Shown here in pieces: positions 60,146-64,000 of a stretch of DNA of 64,000 nucleotides (the first letter of the stretch is position 1; each line of letters starts with the position of its first letter). Where the stretch lies: contig NZ_CP041238.1 in the NCBI RefSeq assembly GCF_013488225.1, positions 1,389,501 through 1,453,500 on the forward strand, read 5' to 3'. The notes beneath the pieces were generated by a model. The model saw nothing but the letters and a program-made list of their open reading frames with translations, made no database searches and was not told the origin of the DNA. This DNA comes from Sinorhizobium mexicanum. GTDB lineage: Bacteria > Pseudomonadota > Alphaproteobacteria > Rhizobiales > Rhizobiaceae. The position numbers and the translations under genes are program-made.

Positions 60146-60550
60146 ATGCTGGGAAGGGTAAATCACGTGGCGATCGCCGTGCCTGATTTGGCAGCGGCGG
60201 CTGAGAGCTATCGTGCGACGCTCGGTGCGAACGTGACCGAGCCGCAGGCGCTTCCCGAACACGGTGTTAGGGTGGTGTTCGTAACGCTCCCGAACACGAA
60301 GGTGGAACTGCTGGAACCGCTAGGCGAGGCATCCCCGATCGCCGCCTTCCTTGCGAAGAACCCGGCGGGCGGCATGCACCACATTTGCTATGAGGTGGCA
60401 GACATCATGGCGGCTCGCGACCGGTTGAAGGCGGCGGGCGCGCGGGTGCTCGGCGACGGAACGCCGAAAATCGGCGCCCATGGCAAGCCGGTCCTGTTCC
60501 TGCATCCCAAGGACTTCCATGGCACCCTGATCGAACTCGAAGAGGTGTGA
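60146..60550 (+). CDS. mce: Methylmalonyl-CoA epimerase
   Basis: A 134-residue vicinal-oxygen-chelate enzyme that interconverts the R and S isomers of methylmalonyl-CoA in propionate metabolism. Metal ligands sit in VNHVAIAVPDLAAA, EHGVRVVFVTLPNTKVELLE, GGMHHICYEV and GTLIELEEV. The start ATG 60146 follows AAAGGGAG. The mutase is not in the window. Confidence 0.93.
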   Translation: MLGRVNHVAIAVPDLAAAAESYRATLGANVTEPQALPEHGVRVVFVTLPNTKVELLEPLGEASPIAAFLAKNPAGGMHHICYEVADIMAARDRLKAAGARVLGDGTPKIGAHGKPVLFLHPKDFHGTLIELEEV

Positions 60551-60650
60551 CAGTCAGGCGCGGTCCAGTTATTTGCCGGTTGGGCTGAGTGGCGCTATAA
60601 GGCGAACGTGCTGGCCCCGCGGTAATTTCGGTGGAAGTGTGCCGGTGCCA

Positions 60651-60750
60651 GTGCATGTTTCCTTAAATCGTAGCCGATTTAAGGGCAAAAACATGTAGCA
60701 ATTCAAAATGCTACAGCGTTCCTTTGTGCGTCTGAACGCGGCGCCGTAGG
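60651..60750. repeat. Rhizobial intergenic mosaic repeat, copy 5 (inverted, near full length)
   Basis: In reverse complement it reads GGCGCCGCGTTCAGACGCAC, AAAGGAACGCTGTAGCATTT, then ATGTTTTTGCCCTTAAATCG and GATTTAAGGAAACATGCAC, the same order as copy 1. CTTAAATCG and CGATTTAAG form a perfect stem. It lies between mce and the DUF1467 gene. Confidence 0.75.
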
Positions 60751-60779
60751 TTCATCCAGCGATATGACTTGAGACCCAA

Positions 60780-61049
60780 ATGTCCGCTTTTTCAACCCTT
60801 GCCATCTACTTCATCATTTGGTGGCTGACGCTCTTCACCGTTCTGCCACTCGGAGTGCGGACGCAAGCGGAGGAGAACGACGTCGTTCCCGGCAGTGTCG
60901 AAAGCGCACCGGCGCGTTTTCGTGCATTGCGCGTCGTGCTGCTGACGACTGTCATCGCTGCCGCCATTCATGTCGGTTGGTACGTCGTTTCGGTCAAACT
61001 GGGATACGGGATCGATTCCATTCCGCGTTTCGCGCCGAAATTTTACTGA
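60780..61049 (+). CDS. DUF1467 family membrane protein
   Basis: An 89-residue protein with two membrane segments (LAIYFIIWWLTLFTVLPLGV and VVLLTTVIAAAIHVGWYVVS) and the motif RTQAEENDVVPGSVESAPA between them, the DUF1467 pattern of Alphaproteobacteria. No function is known. Neighbourhood mce-DUF1467-proS-lolC is conserved in my memory of rhizobial genomes. Confidence 0.88.
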   Translation: MSAFSTLAIYFIIWWLTLFTVLPLGVRTQAEENDVVPGSVESAPARFRALRVVLLTTVIAAAIHVGWYVVSVKLGYGIDSIPRFAPKFY

Positions 61050-61050
61050 A

Positions 61051-61107
61051 CGGCCGCCGTATAGCGGGCGGACGTACGAAGGACGCTGTAGCACTTCGAA
61101 TTGTCAA
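61051..61107. repeat. Rhizobial intergenic mosaic repeat, partial copy 6
   Basis: Contains ACGAAGGACGCTGTAGCACT and TCGAATTGTC directly after the DUF1467 stop, matching the central block of copies 1 and 5. The AAATCG block is absent. Confidence 0.6.
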
Positions 61108-61847
61108 TGGGCAAAAAGCGTGCCAGCGGGCAAAAGCCCAGCCCCTGAACTTGCATCCATATCACTGTTTTCTCGCCATTCCGGGAGGTGCAGGCGCCAT
61201 TCGTGCAGTGACCTCCGCGTCAATTGAAAATTCTCGGCTTGACAGCCGGAGAATTGACATATTTCAAGAGGTGCTTCGGTAAGGAAATATCGCGAAAAAG
61301 CAAAAAAAAACAAGGCGTAAAGCCTTGTTTTTTAAGTTTCGCGTGATCTCTGATCCGTTTCCGGCGGCAGCGAACGAGCGCGCCTAAGATCTTATCCTCC
61401 CAAGACTTGACCGCGAATTTCGGCAAGAATTTGGTCTTCTTGCCTGTTTTGTGAGCCGAAATTAGCTCAAACATTGGGCGCTGTCATCTGCTTTTTTTGC
61501 ATTTTTGCTACAGTCTGGCAATTTTTTTCCGTTGACAGGAGCCGCCTCTGTCCTGTTACTTCCGTGCTCTTTTGACGCAGGCTAGCGCCGCGCATTTCCT
61601 GTCAAACGCCATCTATTATGTAGCTTTCTTCCCGCGACTGCAGGGTTTTCATCCGCGCGCGAAGCGGTTATGAACGCTGATCTCGAAATGCTTTCCGCTG
61701 GCCGTGCCGGGGGAAGAAATTCAAGAGTACGATCTGAGTAAAGGCAAACCGTTTCTCCCGGCTCAGGCGAAAACGGCTGCCGAAGCACAACGTCATTTCG
61801 CCCAAATCCGCCGATAGTGCGAAGTTCACCAAGTTCTGGAACCCGTC
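61108..61847. other. AT-rich gene-free stretch before proS
   Basis: About 740 bases with more A/T runs than the neighbours and no gene I can support. It includes a hairpin terminator (61307-61336), a CTTGAC box (61238) with a candidate minus-10 15-17 bases on, and TTGACA at 61532. A minus-strand frame (61220-61474) crosses the hairpin and matches no family. It may hold one or two small RNAs and the proS promoter. Confidence 0.5.
61307..61336. terminator. Bidirectional hairpin terminator in the pre-proS gap
   Basis: ACAAGGC/GCCTTGT stem with a short loop, a run of nine A before it and six T after it, so it can act on both strands. No gene directly feeds it, which suggests a small RNA on one strand. 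Confidence 0.75.
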
Positions 61848-63176
61848 ATGCGCCTGTCCCGCTTTTTCATGCCCATCTTGAAGGAAAATCCGAAGGAAGC
61901 GGAAATCGTTTCCCACCGCCTTATGCTGCGGACGGGCATGATCCGCCAGCAATCCGCCGGCATCTACACATGGCTGCCGCTTGGCAAGCGCGTGCTCGAC
62001 AAGGTCAACGCGATCATTCGCGAAGAACAGAACCGTTCGGGCGCGATCGAGCTCCTGATGCCGACGCTGCAGTCGGCTGAGTTGTGGCAGGAGAGCGGAC
62101 GCTACGATGCCTACGGCAAGGAGATGCTGCGCATCAAGGACCGACAGGACCGGCCGATGCTCTACGGCCCGACGAACGAGGAGATGATCACGGACGTGTT
62201 CCGCTCCTATGTGAAGTCCTATCGTGACCTGCCGCTCAATCTCTACCATATTCAGTTGAAGTTCCGTGACGAGATCCGTCCGCGATTCGGCACGATGCGC
62301 TCGCGCGAGTTCCTGATGAAGGACGCCTATTCCTTCGATCTTGATCGCGAAGGGGCGGAGCACGCCTATAACCGGATGTTCGCCGCTTACTTGCGCACCT
62401 TCGCCCGCATGGGCCTGCGCGCCATCCCGATGCGCGCCGATACCGGTCCGATCGGCGGCAATCTCAGCCACGAGTTCATCATTCTTGCCGACACCGGAGA
62501 GTCCGAAGTCTTCTGCCACAAGGACTTCCTTGGTTTTGACATTCCGGGAGAGGATACCAATTTCGACGATGTCGCCGGCCTGAAGACGATCTTCGAGAAG
62601 TGGACGTCGCGTTATGCGGCGACCTCGGAAATGCATGACGAAGCGGCCTTTAACGCTGTTCCCGAGGGAGAGCGCGTGTCGGCACGCGGCATCGAAGTCG
62701 GCCACATTTTCTACTTCGGCACAAAATATTCCGAAGCGATGGGTGCGAAGGTGCTCGGGCCCGACGGCAAGGAGCACACCGTGCACATGGGCTCCTACGG
62801 CATTGGCCCGACCCGTTTGGTGCCCGCGATCATCGAGGCGTCGCACGACGATAACGGCATCATCTGGCCGAAGTCGATCGCCCCGTTCGATGTCGTCGTC
62901 ATCAACATGAAAGCGGGTGATGCCGCTTGCGATGCGGCCAGCGGCACGCTCTACTCGGGACTCGGGAAGGCTGGATTCGACGTGCTTCTGGACGATACCG
63001 ATGATCGCGCAGGCGCGAAGTTTGCGACCGCCGACCTTATTGGTGTTCCGGTTCAGATCATCGTCGGCCCGCGTTCGGTTGCGAACGGCGAAGTCGAGGT
63101 CAAGGACCGCAAGACCGGCGAGCGCGAGACGATGACGATCGAAGCCGCGATCAACAAGCTGGCTGCGACGAGATAA
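61848..63176 (+). CDS. proS: Prolyl-tRNA synthetase
   Basis: A 442-residue class II synthetase of the short alphaproteobacterial type without the editing insertion. Motif 2 ([20 protein letters not shown]) and motif 3 ([16 protein letters not shown]) are intact, with the anticodon-binding domain at the end. The start [13 protein letters not shown] fits; the upstream ribosome site is weak. Confidence 0.97.
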   Translation: MRLSRFFMPILKENPKEAEIVSHRLMLRTGMIRQQSAGIYTWLPLGKRVLDKVNAIIREEQNRSGAIELLMPTLQSAELWQESGRYDAYGKEMLRIKDRQDRPMLYGPTNEEMITDVFRSYVKSYRDLPLNLYHIQLKFRDEIRPRFGTMRSREFLMKDAYSFDLDREGAEHAYNRMFAAYLRTFARMGLRAIPMRADTGPIGGNLSHEFIILADTGESEVFCHKDFLGFDIPGEDTNFDDVAGLKTIFEKWTSRYAATSEMHDEAAFNAVPEGERVSARGIEVGHIFYFGTKYSEAMGAKVLGPDGKEHTVHMGSYGIGPTRLVPAIIEASHDDNGIIWPKSIAPFDVVVINMKAGDAACDAASGTLYSGLGKAGFDVLLDDTDDRAGAKFATADLIGVPVQIIVGPRSVANGEVEVKDRKTGERETMTIEAAINKLAATR

Positions 63177-63194
63177 AGGACGAAGGAAGCGAAG

Positions 63195-64000
63195 ATGGCT
63201 GCGGCGACGGAAGACCAGGTGCAGGCTGCCGCTCAGTCCAGGGTGCCTTCCAGCCGTCCCTTTTCCGCGTTCGAGCGCATGGTGGCCTGGCGCTATCTGC
63301 GCTCGCGACGGAAGGAAGCCTTCATCTCGGTGATCGCTGGATTTTCCTTCATCGGCATCATGCTGGGTGTCGCGACTCTGATCATCGTCATGGCGGTGAT
63401 GAATGGATTCCGCACCGAACTCATTTCCCGCATCCTCGGCATGAACGGTCATATCATCGTGCAACCGCTCGATGGCCCGCTGACCAACTATGCCGAGCTG
63501 GCCACCAAGTTTTCGGCAGTGCCGGGTGTGACCATGGCGATCCCGATGGTCGAGGGACAGGTTCTGGCACAAGGCTACGGTGACGCCTCGACAGGGGCCC
63601 TCGTTCGAGGGGTCCGTCCCGACGACCTCTCGAAGCTGAAATCCATCTCCGAGCACATTCAGTCCGGCGATCTGGTCGGCTTTGCGTCCGGCAGCGGTGT
63701 CGCAATCGGTTCGCGCATGGCCGAACAACTGGGGATTCGTGTCGGCGGCACGATCACGCTGACCTCGCCGAATGGCGATGTGACACCCATGGGCATGAAT
63801 CCGCGTGTCAAGGCCTATACCGTTTCGGCGATCTTCGAAATCGGCATGTCGGAATATGACGCAACGATCATCTTCATGCCGCTCGAGGAGGCGCAGCTCT
63901 ACTTCAATGCTGAGGGCCTCGTCCAATCGATCGAAATATTCGCCGAGCATCCGGACGCCGTAGATGCCCTGCGCAAGCCTATTGAAGATGCGGCCGGCCG
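63195..64000 (+). CDS. lolC: Lipoprotein-releasing system permease (LolC/LolE type), 5' part
   Basis: The first 268 codons are in the window; the gene continues beyond it. MVAWRYLRSRRKEAFISVIA, then one membrane helix (GFSFIGIMLGVATLIIVMAV), then MNGFRTELISRILGMNGHI and the periplasmic MacB-like domain are typical of the inner-membrane permease that hands lipoproteins to LolA. GGAAG precedes the ATG; it follows proS by 18 bases. LolD should come next, outside the window. Confidence 0.95.
   Translation, partial: MAAATEDQVQAAAQSRVPSSRPFSAFERMVAWRYLRSRRKEAFISVIAGFSFIGIMLGVATLIIVMAVMNGFRTELISRILGMNGHIIVQPLDGPLTNYAELATKFSAVPGVTMAIPMVEGQVLAQGYGDASTGALVRGVRPDDLSKLKSISEHIQSGDLVGFASGSGVAIGSRMAEQLGIRVGGTITLTSPNGDVTPMGMNPRVKAYTVSAIFEIGMSEYDATIIFMPLEEAQLYFNAEGLVQSIEIFAEHPDAVDALRKPIEDAAG

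Noticed and set aside
61220..61474. 84-codon minus-strand ORF in the pre-proS gap
   Set aside because: It reads through a terminator-type hairpin and A/T runs, has no good ribosome site and matches no family I know. A real small gene cannot be fully excluded.
61668..63950. 760-codon minus-strand frame over proS and lolC
   Set aside because: Spans two certain genes on the other strand; no domain.

Overview
The window looks like chromosomal DNA of a fast-growing rhizobium of the Sinorhizobium/Ensifer group (Alphaproteobacteria). The grounds are high-GC coding sequence, a 14-gene complex I operon of rhizobial type, small alphaproteobacterial families (DUF2842, DUF1467), short dispersed intergenic repeats of the rhizobial mosaic type, and a gene order (ctaA-argC-speB-rpsI-rplM, clpP-clpX-lon-hupB, tRNA-Asp, nuoA-N, birA, rnj, mce, proS, lolC) that from memory matches the S. 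meliloti chromosome. The species cannot be fixed from the sequence alone. No insertion sequence, prophage, integrase or CRISPR array was seen.

Layout. 1-8.5 kb: an envelope polysaccharide locus. A leftward, tightly coupled block holds an outer-membrane export lipoprotein, a glycosyltransferase, a polyprenyl-phosphate hexose phosphotransferase, an O-antigen ligase/polymerase-type protein and a second glycosyltransferase cut by the window edge. A divergent rightward co-polymerase has a degenerate kinase domain, and a CelD-like acetyltransferase lies beyond it. The set resembles the clusters that make polar adhesins in rhizobia and agrobacteria. 8.7-20.5 kb: housekeeping and metabolic genes, namely a phosphoesterase, DUF2842, heme A synthase, argC, an agmatinase-like enzyme, phenylalanine hydroxylase with a divergent Lrp-type regulator, the rplM-rpsI ribosomal operon, a thioesterase, an enoyl-CoA hydratase, an EamA transporter, a CoA-binding protein and O-acetylhomoserine sulfhydrylase. 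20.5-26 kb: a MarR regulator and SDR pair, a cytochrome P450, and an EEP-family hydrolase beside a phospholipase D-like enzyme. 26-31.8 kb: the proteolysis block clpP-clpX-lon followed by HU. 31.8-40.4 kb: a very short candidate ORF, a large exported phytase-like esterase, a MarR regulator, a YhaO/YhaN-type (SbcD/SbcC-like) pair and a cupin. 40.4-41.3 kb: tRNA-Val and two identical tRNA-Asp genes. 41.5-57.6 kb: nuoA-N with two extra genes and an extended NuoE. 57.6-64 kb: birA, RNase J, methylmalonyl-CoA epimerase, DUF1467, a long AT-rich gene-free stretch, proS and the start of lolC.

The least explained signals are these: a helix-hairpin-helix-like domain present both at the end of NuoE and in an extra protein between nuoF and nuoG; a co-polymerase whose P-loop lacks its lysine; a family of at least six dispersed mosaic repeats; an 18-codon ORF with a strong ribosome site directly before a terminator after hupB; and an AT-rich region before proS with a hairpin terminator and no convincing gene. 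I saw no clear new defence or mobile system.
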